Positions 46,369 through 57,831 of a stretch of 64,000 nucleotides of DNA are shown here, piece by piece. A program made the translations under genes and the position numbers. Each line of letters begins with the position of its first letter. Position 1 is the stretch's first letter. The notes under the pieces were generated by a model that was given only the letters and a program-made list of their open reading frames with translations, ran no database searches and was not told the origin of the DNA. The stretch comes from Proteles cristata cristata (Eukaryota > Chordata > Mammalia > Carnivora > Hyaenidae): NCBI GenBank assembly GCA_017311185.1, contig JAESUZ010005166.1, positions 248,001-312,000 of the forward strand. Direction: 5' to 3'.

Positions 46369-46639
46369 CCCTCTCCTACTGCTGTTCTCACCAGCATGCT
46401 GGTAACTATGCCTTCCCCTCAGCTCTCCCTGCTCTTGCCAGTTTCGGGTCATTCAGCCTCCCTCCCCACCGCCCCCCTCCTGCCTTTGTAGCTAGTAAGC
46501 TTGCCTCAGTCACCCCTCCTGAGTGTGCCCTCCCTTCCCTGCTGAACCCTAAACGAGGCATGCACGCCTAAGGAGCAACAACTAACCTTCACCTGGAGTT
46601 CCTGGCTCACAGCAGAGCCCCCAACCGTCTTCTCTCTGA
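46369..46639. other. Unclassified intronic sequence
   Basis: Pyrimidine-rich intronic sequence with no recognised element. Confidence 0.45.
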
Positions 46640-46860
46640 TCTCACACTTGGCTCTTCCCAGGCTGGGATCACATGCCTTTTCCTATAGATGTGCAAGGCT
46701 CCCTGTCTCTGCCGTTCCCCTTGTGTTCCCTCTATCTAGAATAGTCTGTTATTCCCATGTTTGCCTGGTGCAAATGTTACCTCTTCCATGAAGCCTTCCC
46801 TCTTCCCTGATCGTCCCAGCCTAAAGTGATACTTTCTCCATCTCTGAGCCTTCACGTATT
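46640..46860 (+). repeat. L2-type fragment
   Basis: TGTTCCCTCTATCTAGAATA, AAATGTTACCTCTTCCATGA and AGCCTTCCCTCTTCCCTGAT follow an L2 3' region. Confidence 0.7.
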
Positions 46861-46939
46861 ATGTGTACTTTCTGTAAAGCTATAGAGAACTATACAAAAT
46901 ATACAGACTGCTCACACAGTTAAAACCTCACAAGCCCAG

Positions 46940-47146
46940 GGGCACTGGGGAGCTCAGTCGGTTAAACGTCTGACTCTGGATTTTGCTTGGGTCATGATCT
47001 CACGGTTCATGGGTTCGAGCCCCACATCTGGCTCTGCGCTGACAGCATGGAGCCTACCTGGGATTCTCTCTCCCTCGCTCTCTGCCCCTCTCCTGCTTTC
47101 ACTTTCTCTTTTTCTCAAAAATAAATAAACATTAAAAAAAAACACC
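46940..47146 (+). mobile_element. Felid SINE with TSD
   Basis: TSD CACAAGCCCAG at 46929-46939 and 47147-47157, with head GGGCACTGGGGAGCTCAG. Confidence 0.95.
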
Positions 47147-47627
47147 CACAAGCCCAGGTGAATGAGGTGGTTACTGTCTCCTCCTCCAGCCCCACCCTCC
47201 CTACAAAAGCCATGCTCTATGTGGAAGGAAGCTGATGCAGGATGAGCATTTCTGAGGATTCTGAGAATAGGTATAAGGTTGGCTTTGGAATAAAGTGATA
47301 GCTTGAGAGCTTCATGATCTTCCGAATATGTTCCAAAAAGCACAAAGAGGCCTTTGTAGAGACCTAAGGTAGGGTGTATATACCCCTCAGTCTAGTTTAA
47401 CCACTGATTTAATCGGCTTTTGTGAGATAATAGAAAAAATATATACTGGTCTCTGCCTGGGGTTCCTGGCACAGAATTCCTAAAGCACTTGTAATTTTCT
47501 ACATGATAAGAGCACTGGGAACATCTTTGTTCTAACATTCAGTCTTTGATTTCACTTCCTGACAGAGTTCCCAAATCCCTTGAAATTTCCTGGATGATAG
47601 CAGTGTCTTTTGTTGTAATGAGGTAAC

Positions 47628-47842
47628 TTAAAAAAAATTTTTTTTTAATGTTTATTTATTTTTGAGAGAGAGAGTGCAAGCAGGGGAGGGGCCGAGAGAC
47701 AGGGAGACACAGAATCTGAAGCAGGCTCCAGGCTCTGCGCTGTCAGCACACAGCCCGACGTGGGACTCAAACACACAGACCGTGAGATCATGACCTGAGC
47801 TGAAGTCAGACGCTTAACTGACTGAGCCACCCAGGCGCCCCA
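47628..47842 (-). mobile_element. Felid SINE with TSD
   Basis: Flanks TAATGAGGTAAC (47616-47627) and TAATGAGGTGAC (47843-47854) are a TSD with one change. The head is CCACCCAGGCGCCCC. Confidence 0.94.
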
Positions 47843-47989
47843 TAATGAGGTGACCCTTGATGAGCTCCTGGATGAAGGCTGGTCATCAGGAAGACTAAAC
47901 TATGGTTAGAAAACTGGAATTTTCAGGTCCACCTCCCACCCCACCCCTGTTCTCCAGAGAGGGGAGAAGAGCTGAAGATGAAGTTAATG

Positions 47990-48480
47990 ATTGGTCATGT
48001 CTTTGTGATAAAGCCTCCATAAAAATCCCTGAAGGAGGGCTTCCAGGAGCTTCTGTGTTGGTGAGCACAAGTTGGTACTGGGAGAGTGGCACATGCACAG
48101 AGTGTGGATGCCCCCACATATCTTGCCACATGCATTTCTTCTATCAGATGTTCACTGTATTGTTTTTACCCTTTATCATAAATTGGTAAACAGTAAGTAA
48201 ACTGTTTCCCTGGGTTCGGGGAATGACTCTGTCAAATTCACGGAACCCGAGGAGGTGATGGTAGGAATCTGAGATTATTTATAGCTGATTGGTCAGCAGC
48301 ACAGGTGACAGCCTGGGCTGGCCATTGGCATCTGAAGTGGGCAGTGGAGGGTGCGGAGGGCAGTCTTATGGGACTGAGCTCTTAACAGGTGAGATCGTAC
48401 GCCATCTCCAGGGACACAGTGTCAGGCTTGATTAAATTGTGGGGCACCAAGCTGGTGTCACAGAGAACTTCTGGTGGGGA
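47990..48480 (+). repeat. Ancient dispersed repeat, class uncertain
   Basis: CCTCCATAAAAATCCCTGAA, GGTAAACAGTAAGTAAACTG, CGGAACCCGAGGAGGTGATG and CATCTGAAGTGGGCAG recall a widely dispersed mammalian LTR-like repeat. I cannot assign the family firmly. Short frames here are not exons. Confidence 0.55.
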
Positions 48481-49577
48481 AAAAGCCCCACGCATTCATG
48501 GCAGAAGTGTGTGTAGTAGTAGTGACAGTAAAGGAGGCCTTCCTCTGGGAGGAGGGCTGAAGTCCCCCCACGGGAGGAGGGCTAATGTTTCCCACAGTAT
48601 GTACAGGTATTCTGTCTAATGTTTCCTTTATGAAGGGGTTACACTGGGAAGAAAAGAAAGAAAAGATTGGAAACCACTAACAGAGAAGGGACCTTGACCA
48701 TGGTGGCATGTGGAGGCTGTGATCAGTTATTAGGTGGAAGTTCCTGAGGGGAAGACAAGAGACTCATGCAAAATAAAACAAACACAGATTTGATCAACTG
48801 CCTAGGGGTATATCGACATCTGGCTTCTTTTCATTTTAGCCCGAATTACACCAAGAGAAACAGTGTTTTGAGTACCTTATCTCCAATGCTTGATCGTAAG
48901 AGTCTTGGAATACTAATGCTATGCCTCATTCATCCTTACAATTTCCACAGAGCCTACTGACACAGAGTCTTGCAAATAGCAGACCCTTAGTGCATGTATC
49001 AGAGTGAATGAATGAATAGCACTGTACTGGGAATCACGAGACCTTTTATTTTTCTGTCATTATTTCTATTCAAGAACGTCACGTAACATTCCTTAGCCCA
49101 AATCTTGCCATCTGTAAAATGAGGAAGTCAGTTACATGGCTTGAAAACTCTAACAAACCATGTCATGATGACTAGGATAACTTTTTTTTATGTAAAGGAA
49201 GAATGATATATATCCATGGGATCAGAATCCACTCCTGAAGTTGTTCTAGTTGATAGCTTGGTGGCCTGTATGAGAGTGAGAAGCCATGGTCCCAAACCTA
49301 ATCTCTACATCCTTGGAGTATGGATCCACTCCTTGTAGGCTCACTAGGTTAAGAAACTCTGAAAGGCAACTAAGACATTGGTATGTGTTGTTGAAAAAGG
49401 GTATAGCATTCTGCTCCCTAAAGTCGACAAGGACCCAATGGAGATTTCTGTATAATGTATTTGTTATATAGGATATAAAAAGGTGATATATACAGTGAGA
49501 GGTAAGAAGAGAGAGAGATCGTTTTTCATCTAACAAGCACCCCTGGGTACTTAAAAGTGATACATTGGGATATTTTA
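48481..49577. other. Unclassified intronic sequence
   Basis: A MIR-like core may be present at 49100-49125 (GCCATCTGTAAAATGAGGAA). No exon recognised. Confidence 0.5.
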
Positions 49578-49805
49578 TTTTTTTATTTTTTAATGTCTAT
49601 TTATTTATTTTGAGAGAGGGAGTGAGGGAGAAAGCATGTGCCCATGAAGAAGAGAGGAGCAGAGTAAGAAGGAGAGAGAGAATCCCAAGCAGGCTCCATT
49701 CAGTGTGGAGCCTGATGCGGGGCTTGATCCCACGACCACGAGATCATGACCTGAGCCAAAATCAAGAGTTGAACACTTAACTGACTGAGCCACCCAGGTG
49801 CCCCA
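49578..49805 (-). mobile_element. Felid SINE with TSD
   Basis: Flanks ACATTGGGATATTTTA (49562-49577) and ACACTGGGACGTTTTA (49806-49821) are a TSD with two changes. Confidence 0.94.
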
Positions 49806-50125
49806 ACACTGGGACGTTTTAAAATATATTCAAGTACAAAGAAAATTTAGAAAATCTAAAAGAAGAAAACAATACAAGTTTCCAGATATAATGATTACGG
49901 GTATTTAAATATTTTTGCTTCACTTCCTTGGGAGAAAGGGGTGTGGTGATACATTAAAAACATTTTTTAAATAGAGCATTAATGATAAAGTATATTTTTA
50001 TATCTTACCCTTCTTTTCTTTTTGTTATACAGAAAGCCTTTTCCCATATTATCACTCCTCAGAAGCAGAATTGTAAGTGACAATATATAGTGTATTGACT
50101 AGAGGTTCCAGGATTTCCCTGTTGT

Positions 50126-50520
50126 ATTAGTCAGGATAGACTTGATTATGCTGCAGTAACAAACAACCCCCAAATCTCTATTACTTAAATCGAATAATTA
50201 ACAAAGCTTCCATGTCCACTGAGGGTCAGCATTATTTGTAGTTACTCAGAGACCCAGGCTGATGTAGCAGCCACTACCCCAAATGTTGCTGGTTGTCACG
50301 CCAGAGGGAAAAAGAATACAGCAAAGCACAAGCTAGCCCTTACATCTTCTGCCCAGAAGTCACACATCACTTAAGCTTATATTTAGTAGACCAAAGCAAA
50401 TCACATGACCACACCCACCTACAAACTAAGTGCAGAGGAGTGCATTCCTATTACATCACACAAAAGCAAAAGATCCAAGAAATATGTGAAATTAACACTA
50501 ATGACTGCCATACCATGGAG
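50126..50520 (-). repeat. MLT1-like LTR, antisense
   Basis: TGTATTAGTCAGGATAGACT, TTATGCTGCAGTAACAAACA and ACCCAGGCTGATG are the complement of a MaLR LTR 3' end, followed by GAAGTCACACATCACTT. No coding region is attached. Confidence 0.75.
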
Positions 50521-50884
50521 AAGGATGGTAATGAGCTCTTTGGCCATATTTAGTTTGATGGGAGTCTTCTGATCCTATAATATCAAAGTTAAGGCCGTAA
50601 AGGCCTATCTGGGGAGGCTGAGAAGTCTGGATTTCTGCAAGAATAAGAATAGGCAACACCTTTACCAGAGTTGCTGAGAAAGTTTGAGGCAGAGCCATGG
50701 AGTGGAAAATCCAGCTCTGTGCAGCTGATGCCTGAGCTTCTGAGCCCTGGTTGGCACTCCCACATTTATCAGGTCTCACTTCAATCTCCGATCAGTGAAG
50801 CAAAACCACCAAGTCCTTCCCTTCTTAAGTGGGAAGGGAGAATACTTATCTGTATCGAAGTCCTATCAGAAATACGTGTGATGA

Positions 50885-51461
50885 CAGCCCCTCTGGAAAA
50901 CAGTGTGGAGGTTCTTCAAAAAACTAACAATAGAACTCCCCTATGACCCACCCTATGACCACTGCTAGGAATTTACCCAGGGATACAGGTGTGCTGATGC
51001 ATAGGAGCACATGTACCCCAATGTTCATAGCAGCACTCTCAACAACAGCTAAAACATGGAAAGAGCCTAAGTGTTCATCAATGGACGAATGGCTCCAGAA
51101 GATGTGGTTTATCTATACCATGGAATACTACATGGCAATGAGAAACAATGAAATCTGGCCATGTGTAGCAACATGGATGGACCTTGAGGGTGTTGTGCTG
51201 AGCGAAATAAGTCAGGCAGAGAAAGACAAATATCATATGTGTGCACGTATAGGAGGATTAGGAGGAACTTAACAGAGGACCAAGGGGGAGAAGGAGAGTG
51301 GAAATGGTGGGGGAAAGGGAGAGAGGCAAACCATGAGAGACTCTTGAATGCTGACAAAAACTGAGGACTGATGGATGGGGGGCGTGGGGGGATGAGCACT
51401 GGGTGTTTTATGGAAACCAATCTGACAATAAACTTTGTAAAAAAATAAAAGAAAAAAAGAA
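50885..51461 (+). mobile_element. Young 5'-truncated L1 with 17-bp TSD
   Basis: The perfect TSD AGAAATACGTGTGATGA lies at 50868-50884 and 51462-51478. It contains L1 ORF2 end sequence (AAGATGTGGTTTATCTATAC) and a 3' UTR ending GATGAGCACTGGGTGTTTTA and ACAATAAACTTTGT with an A-rich tail. A small duplicated CCTATGACC is present near 50940. There is no intact ORF. Confidence 0.95.
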
Positions 51462-51478
51462 AGAAATACGTGTGATGA

Positions 51479-52469
51479 ACATGCTCAGGGCAAGTCCCAA
51501 GACTCTAGCTGCCAGGTAATGTGACTAAGAACAGGAGGGCCAGGATGACTCGTGGACAGCCTAGAACTTGACGCCATCCCCTCATGGGTGGCCTGGGGGT
51601 GACACAGAGCTGGGATGGGAGAGGATGGGGGTGGGAGATCGAGAGCCCTGAGCTGGCTGGACCAAGCTCTTCCCAGCCGGGCTCTGTCCTCAGACCTTAT
51701 GGAGCTGAGATTGGAGTTGGGGGACAGTGTTAAGAGTGTTTAGAACAAGACCAGGTACATTCACTGTGAGAGAAGGCAAAGAGCCATGGAGGACTTCCGG
51801 GGCACCAAACATTTTCTGTCGGGTCAGGCTGTAAAATATTTAGACTTTCTGGACAATATGGGCTTTGAGCCGTTACTCAACTCTGCCATCAGAGGCAGGG
51901 ACAAGGGTGTGAAAGTTGGGAACGATACGGAAACAGTGAGGATGGCTGTGCTTCAGTAGAATTTTGCCCACAAAGGTAGGAGGCAATCTGGTCCCCTGGC
52001 TACTGCTTACTTACTCCTTAAAAAGGAATGGATACATATCAGCGGATACTAGAATGTCAGCTTTGGTTGACCATCATTTCACAGATGCCTACTGAAAGTA
52101 CAATGCCCAGGATGTGGTGGGCTCTGAAAGGAAGAAGACACTGCACCTGCTTCCTAGAAATATGTAACTCGGTCTTCTGGGAACCATGGACTCTATTGCC
52201 TGTAAGCTTTTTATCTAGCATAACTGTTATTAATTAACACATTCATTTTCTTTTGATAAATATGTGACACATAGGACATTTACTCTTATGACCTGGTCCT
52301 GTGATCCCAATATTACTATATTCAATACCTATTTTCTTTGGATAAGAAAAAACAGTTTAGCAGTAAGTGACAAATCAAGGGTAAATTTATAAAAGATAAA
52401 GCAGGGAATTGGTTACTGTTAACTGTAAGTGAAGACATAACTAAAAAGATGGACAAAACATACATAGAC
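51479..52469. other. Unclassified intronic sequence
   Basis: No recognised repeat or exon. Confidence 0.5.
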
Positions 52470-52724
52470 AGTTCCCAAAAGAAGATAAACCCTGTAAATT
52501 TGTGCAAATGGTTTATCTCACTAATAACTTTAAAATGCAAATTAAAATAGTAATGACATACAGTTTTCCATTTCTAAATTAGCACAGTTTAAAAACAGTA
52601 ATACCCAGCATTGGGACAAGTGCAATAATGAAACTAGATCTTTCATATATTGCTAGTATAAGCTGGTACAACTTTTCAGAGGGCAATTCAGCAATATATT
52701 TTGAGTCTTAAAATTGTCTATAGC

Positions 52725-52950
52725 CGGGGCACCTGGGTGGCTCAGTTGGTTAAGCGTCTGACTTTGGCTCAGGTCATGATCTCACAGTTCATGGGTTTGA
52801 GCCCTGCTTCAGACTCTGTGCTGACAGCTAGCTCAGAGACTGGAGTCTGTCTTCGGATTCTGGATCTCTCTCTCTAACCCTCCCCTGCTCATACTGTCTT
52901 TCTCTTTCTCTCTCGAAAATAAATAGAAAACATTAAAAAAATTTTTTTAA
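52725..52950 (+). mobile_element. Felid SINE with TSD
   Basis: TSD TGTCTATAGC at 52715-52724 and 52951-52960. The head is GGGGCACCTGGGTGGCTCAG. Confidence 0.95.
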
Positions 52951-53060
52951 TGTCTATAGCTTTACTCCAGTAATTTTACATCTTAGATTTTACCTTATGG
53001 TAGTTACTGGTGCTGCACATAAAGATCTGTGTATAAGATTATTAACTGTGATAATATTTA

Positions 53061-53262
53061 TTTATTTATTTATTTAAACCTTATTTATTTTGAGAGAGGA
53101 AGAGAGAGAGAGTAGGGGAGGGGCAGAGAGAGAGGAGGGGGGAGAGAGAATCCCAAGCAGGCTCTGCATTGACAGAGGGCTCAAACTCAGGAACCATGGG
53201 ATCATGACTCAAGCCAAAATCAAGAATCAGACACCCAACTGACTGAGCCACCCAGGTGCCCT
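53061..53262 (-). mobile_element. SINE with TSD
   Basis: Flanks TAACTGTGATAATATTTA (53043-53060) and TAATTATGATAATATTTA (53263-53280). A (TTTA)n tail starts the element. Confidence 0.94.
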
Positions 53263-53649
53263 TAATTATGATAATATTTAAATAACAAAAAATAAAACAA
53301 CTCTGAGGTAGATACTAAAGGCTCAGCAACAGGGAACTAGTTAGATAAATCCTAGTCCATGTATACAATAAAATATCAGTGATTAATTATATTTTTAGCA
53401 CATCAGTAATACTAATGACATAAAATTAAGTTAAAGAAAACTATGTCAAGCTATACATACTATATATACATACTTTAATTTTATAAAAGTTAAATACAGA
53501 AAAACATTAGAAATTAAAGCACTATTACATGTTAACCATGGTAATCTGTGTGCGATAGATTATAAATTGTTTTTATTTCCTTTATGCTTTTGCTTTTTTT
53601 ATTTTCATTTTTGATCAGAAAAAAATATGTAATTTTTAAAAAGTTCTAA

Positions 53650-53865
53650 GGGCACCTGGATGGCTCAGTTGGTTGAGCATACAACTTAGGCTCAGGTCAT
53701 GATCTAGCATTCATGAGTTTGAGTCCCACATCAGGCTCTGTGCTGACACCTTGGAGCCTGGAACCTGCTTCAGATTCTGTGTCTCCCTCTCTCTCTGCCC
53801 CTCCCATGCTCACACTCTGTTTCTCTCTGTCTCTCAAAATAAAATTAAAGATTAAAAAAATTTTT
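53650..53865 (+). mobile_element. Felid SINE with repeated flank
   Basis: Head GGGCACCTGGATGGCTCAG. The flank AAGTTCTAA appears at 53641-53649, again at 53866-53874, and a third time from 53893, so the TSD has been locally duplicated. Confidence 0.92.
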
Positions 53866-54436
53866 AAGTTCTAAAAAAAAAAATTTTTTTTTAAGTTCTA
53901 AAAGCTGTACTAGTTTTTATTTTTGAGCTGGCCAATTCAACTAAAATTAAGCAAGATTCATCATTTACTAGTGAGACAAATTTGGTCAAAATCAGAACTT
54001 TTACATTTATTGCAGAATAAACTACAAGAAGCAGAAACAAATGGACAGTAAGACAGACAAGTCATTTCCAAACCCTTCAGTTTAAATTTATCAAGTAATT
54101 CTGGCGACAGGGTTGTTTTTTCCCTTCCTGATTTACTCAACTCTTCATTATTTCAAAACACATAAACTGCAGGATTCTCATACCACACATGTTCTTTTGT
54201 TGCTGAAAGAGGCAGTGAGCTGAGGGAAAAAACCCTGTGAAATAAATAGAAAACCCTAAACAGTGAGTCTGCAGGCACTGTGGTGGCAGGTTCATGGATG
54301 AACAGGTTTTAGACAGAGCTCTGGCCTCTCAGACATCTCTGTGACGAGAATAGTCACAAATTTCTATTTTTCAAGGCTCAGGAAGGTCTGAAAAATTCAC
54401 TTACTGCAGCCAAGGCTGCTTCCCTCATGTCTCAGT

Positions 54437-55085
54437 GCCTGTGATGGTTAGTTTTCTGAGTCTATTTGGTTAGACTATCAGACCCTGTTGTTTGATCAGA
54501 TGTTAGTCTAGATGTTGCTGTGAAGATGTTTTGTAGATGTGCTGGATGCTTGCCATCAGTTGACTTTAAATAAAGCAAATAGGGGCCCTTGGGTGGCTCA
54601 GTCAGTAAAGCATCTGGCTTCGGCTCAGGTCATGAGCTCATGGTTTTTGAGTTCGAGCCCCATGTCGGGCTCTGTGCTGACAGCTCAGAGCCTGGAGCTG
54701 CTTCAGATTCTGTCTCCCTCTCTCTCTGACCCTCGCCTGCTCATGCTCTATCTCTGTCTCTCTCAAATATGAAGAGATGTTAAAAATTTTTTTTAATTAA
54801 AAAAAAAAACAGATTGCCTTCTCAGAATGTGGATGGGTCTCATTCAGTCAGTTGAAGAGCAACAAATGAGGTTTCCCAGGAAGAAGGAATTCTGCCTGAG
54901 ACTGCAGTGTAGCCATCCCACCTGAGTTCCCAGCCTGCTGGCCGACTCTACAGATTCTGGATTCCAAATTTCAACTCCTACCTGAACTTCCAGCCGCCAA
55001 GCCTGCCCTACAGACTTCATACTTGCCAGTCTACTGGAGAAGCCTCAAGTACCCCTTGGTGGATCTTACCTAAGATTGTGTAGCT
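54437..55085 (+). repeat. MLT2-like ERVL LTR, split by a SINE
   Basis: TGTGATGGTTAGTTTTCTGA, GTTTGATCAGATGTTAGTCT and AGATGTTGCTGTGAAGATGT begin an MLT2-type LTR. After the SINE it resumes with CAGATTGCCTTCTCAGAATG, TCATTCAGTCAGTTGAAGAG and AGAAGGAATTCTGCCTGAGA. It is a solitary LTR with no viral coding sequence. Confidence 0.8.
54582..54811 (+). mobile_element. Felid SINE inside MLT2 LTR
   Basis: Head GGGGCCCTTGGGTGGCTCAG, B box GAGTTCGAGCCCC and tail followed by an A run. It is inserted at a TAAAGCA-AAT/CAGATT site of the LTR. Confidence 0.93.
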
Positions 55086-55134
55086 CACGGAAAAACTTGA
55101 GTCTAAACTCTTGAATTTTAGTTATGACCTCTTC

Positions 55135-55490
55135 TTTATAAACATTTCAGGCATACAACAAACTAGGAGAATATTATCATCACTATCTGCATACCCACCA
55201 CCCAGTTTAAGAAGTTAAATCTGGTTGCTTTTGTACTTTTACTTCACATGACTGTTTCCATAAACACTACATAGGGGTTGTTTGCATGTTTTTATACTCT
55301 ATAATTGCCAATACATTGTCTATTTTTTCTCCCCAAATTATGTTTTTCAGATTTATCCATCTCAAAAATACATCTAGTTTTTGTGCTTCCATTTTAGTTG
55401 TTGTATATATTTCCTATTCACCTATATTTCTGATATGCTATTATTGTAAATAAAAGTACCAGTAACATCCCTGTGTGAGTCTTCTTTGAT
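55135..55490 (-). mobile_element. Ancient L1M 3'-UTR-type fragment, antisense
   Basis: GCATACCCACCACCCAGTTT, AAGAAGTTAAATCTGG and CAGATTTATCCATCT resemble old L1M antisense sequence. Confidence 0.55.
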
Positions 55491-55665
55491 GTACATCTAA
55501 GTGGTCCTGAACTCTTCACATCACACCACATATTCTAAGTGACAGGGAAGGGTGAGGAAGAGAGAAGAGGGGCACCATTCTTTCACATCCTTGACTCTCC
55601 CTCCCCAGGTTAGAAGGTACAAAGGGCGACTATGTTATTGGTTGGGGGGAAGAGAAAAGAATTAG

Positions 55666-55756
55666 TCTCCTTCCTTCCTTTCCTTCCTTCCTTTTCTTTC
55701 CTTCTTTCCTTCCTCCTTTCCTCCCTCCCTCCCTCCTTCTCTTACCTTCCTTTTTT
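55666..55756. repeat. (TTCC)n/(CCTT)n pyrimidine tract
   Basis: About 90 bases of pyrimidine repeats acting as the tail of the degraded SINE to the right. Confidence 0.93.
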
Positions 55757-55867
55757 TTTTCCTAGCATGGAACCCAATGAGGGGCTTGAACTCATGACCC
55801 TGAGGTCAACACCTGATCTGAGATTGTAAGTTGGATGCTTAACCAACTGGGCCACCCAGGCACCCAG
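55757..55867 (-). mobile_element. Short, degraded SINE
   Basis: Complement of head and B box only (GGGCTTGAACTCATGACCCT and GGGCCACCCAGGCACCC). Confidence 0.85.
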
Positions 55868-57775
55868 TCTAATTTCTTTAATTTGACTTTTGACCAAGAT
55901 ATTTACTTTATTTTGAATTTCACACACCATTAAAAAAGGGTATGAGGTTTTTCTGTTTGTAAGGAGGATGTATTGTTTAAAAATGGTTGTGATACCCTGT
56001 TAATCCCAGGAAGTCACTGAATTAACCATGCACTACTCAGACCACGTGGCGGGCCATAGGAGGAGACATGTAGAATGGCCGCAAGGCTTTGGGCATCCCT
56101 CAATCCCTCATTGAGTTGTTCTGCGTCATTACTCAGATTCTAAGCTATTTTTCTGACAATACTTTCTCTCTAGGAGACAAGTTACAGCTGGTCACTGATA
56201 GGGCTCAATTAGCTTACGGACATATTTTATTTGGTTTGTTTGCTATTTGAAATACTTTCAGCCAGCATTAAAGAACATAGACATTTTATATAAAAGTCTG
56301 GATTTCCATCTTCTCCAATAATGTTAGCCTCGTGCTAAATGCACAGGGAATATGCTCTCCAGGTGGTCACCATTCCTCTATCTGGCTATCGTGCGCTCTT
56401 CTTTCTCATTTCAGGACGTGCCTGGCCCTGTGGGCATCTGAATTTACCACCTCTGCTCTCAAATCAACCGTTCTGTGGCTGTACAGCAGACACCCTTTTT
56501 CTCTTTCTTCCTTGTGCTGAGCAGTTGAAGGAGACACGTAAACAAAGACACCGGGCTCATGAAGCTCAGACAAACACTGAGGTCTCTTCCATGCAAAGCC
56601 ACCTGTATAGCAAGCATCCCAGTCTATGGGAATAGAGGGGTTTCGTTTCTCAAGAAACAGATGTTTCAATTAGGACTGCTAGTATGAATCCGAAACTTCT
56701 CTGAGTCAAGAAAATCTCATTGTTGATTCAGAGAAATTCAGCACAACTAGACCTTAAGCACAGTCCAGCCCTACACGGCCTTTGTTCCTTGGTTCTGGGC
56801 CCCGGGGGTGAGTACAGCGGTTAAGGATGTATTTTCTTGAATGGCCGTCAGGGAGGTGGTGGGAAGTAGGAGGGAGCAGGGCCTGATGGCGTTCCTGCCA
56901 CTCATTGTGCTTCTGAGCTGCCAGACACTGACCCTGGGGTTGACGTTCTCTAGAGCTGTTTGCACAGTTGGTGCCTCCGGAATTTTACGGCTATTTTCAG
57001 CAGAACTCTAAAATGACCAGTTCTGAATATTTCAAGTAGCTGATAACAAAGTTGTTTAGAAATTTCTATGAGTTGTCTACAGTTCTGGCAAACTCATGAA
57101 CTCATGTGTCACACCATGTGGCCCCCAAATTGCAAAAGGCAAGGTGGTTTTCACAAGCAGTCTAGAAATACTCATTGTGCATGAGGACCCAGGCCCGCTG
57201 GTCCCCAAAACACTACTTCTCCAGGGTCTAAGCTTTTCATCCAGCCAGCCGAAACGTTTTTTAGCAACTCCAATTCTCCCGACCTCCATAGCACATCGTT
57301 TTCCACAAATTCCAGCTCCCAGCCTGTCAGCCTCATGAAGAGACTTCTACTCCCCCAACCTTGACCCACAGCCCCAACAGTCACTTAACAATGGTTGCAA
57401 CAACATGAGCTGTTGATTGACCCACACTTGGATATCTTCCCTTGCTTTTAAGTGTTAAGCGTTTTTCTAAGCCCATGGGCCCTGATGGCCCGTGCAGATT
57501 CCCTGGAGTGCCTCGGAACGTACACAGACCAAAGAGTACGCAACTGTTCTGTGGCTGCACAGCAGATACGGTTGTTGTTGTTTTCTTCCCTCCAAGAAAG
57601 GTGTGGAACAACCTAAGGTCACAATAGCAGCTGGTAGAAATGCCACTAAACAGAAAGATTCCGTACAGGCTGAAACCATTCAGCTGCCCTTTTGCACATC
57701 CCTGAGAACAGGGGTTATTTCTTAATTGAAGCTAAGAGACGCAAAGAGGTGAAAGAGATAAGAAAAGTCACGACT
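55868..57775. other. Intronic, unclassified, with a weak internal repeat
   Basis: TTCTGTGGCTGTACAGCAGA near 56470 and TTCTGTGGCTGCACAGCAGA near 57548 are near-identical. The surrounding sequence may be two old copies of one unnamed repeat. Frames of 60-98 codons on both strands are not exon-like. Confidence 0.5.
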
Positions 57776-57781
57776 ACTCAC

Positions 57782-57831
57782 AGCTCTGCTCACGTCCTTC
57801 CCTACTGTGGTGACCAATTTCTTGGTTGTGT
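57782..57831 (-). CDS. PDCD1LG2: PDCD1LG2 cytoplasmic-tail exon
   Basis: This 50-bp minus-strand exon lies 5.4 kb downstream of the transmembrane exon. The acceptor is CTCTTGCAG (AG at 57833-57832) and the donor is GTGAGT at 57781-57776. Joined to the final G of the previous exon it reads DTTKKLVTTVGKDVSRA, which matches the recalled human tail DTTKRPVTTTKREVNSA in length and pattern. It ends in phase 0. The tail is short, basic and without an ITIM or ITSM motif, consistent with a ligand rather than a signalling receptor. The exon is too small for ORF-based detection and is supported by splice sites, phase and homology together. Confidence 0.92.

Larger units (their letters stand above)
52470..53640 (+). 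mobile_element. Ancient L1M 3' region, split by two SINEs
   Basis: Sequence follows old L1M order: ATACCCAGCATTGGGACAAG, GCTGGTACAACTTTTCAGAG, CTTTACTCCAGTAATTTTAC, AGTCCATGTATACAATAAAA and a 3' part with TTTATTTCCTTTATGCTTTTGC-like sequence. SINEs at 52725 and 53061 interrupt it. Confidence 0.72.
45586..57781 (-). other. PDCD1LG2: PDCD1LG2 intron before the terminal exon
   Basis: This 12.2-kb intron runs from GTGAGT at 57781 to CAG at 45586. It is rich in repeats: the MLT1-related copy at 46.1 kb, seven SINEs plus a degraded one at 55.7 kb, an MLT1-like LTR at 50.1 kb, a young L1 at 50.9 kb, an L1M at 52.5-53.6 kb and an interrupted MLT2-like LTR at 54.4 kb. No additional coding exon was recognised. 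Confidence 0.85.
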
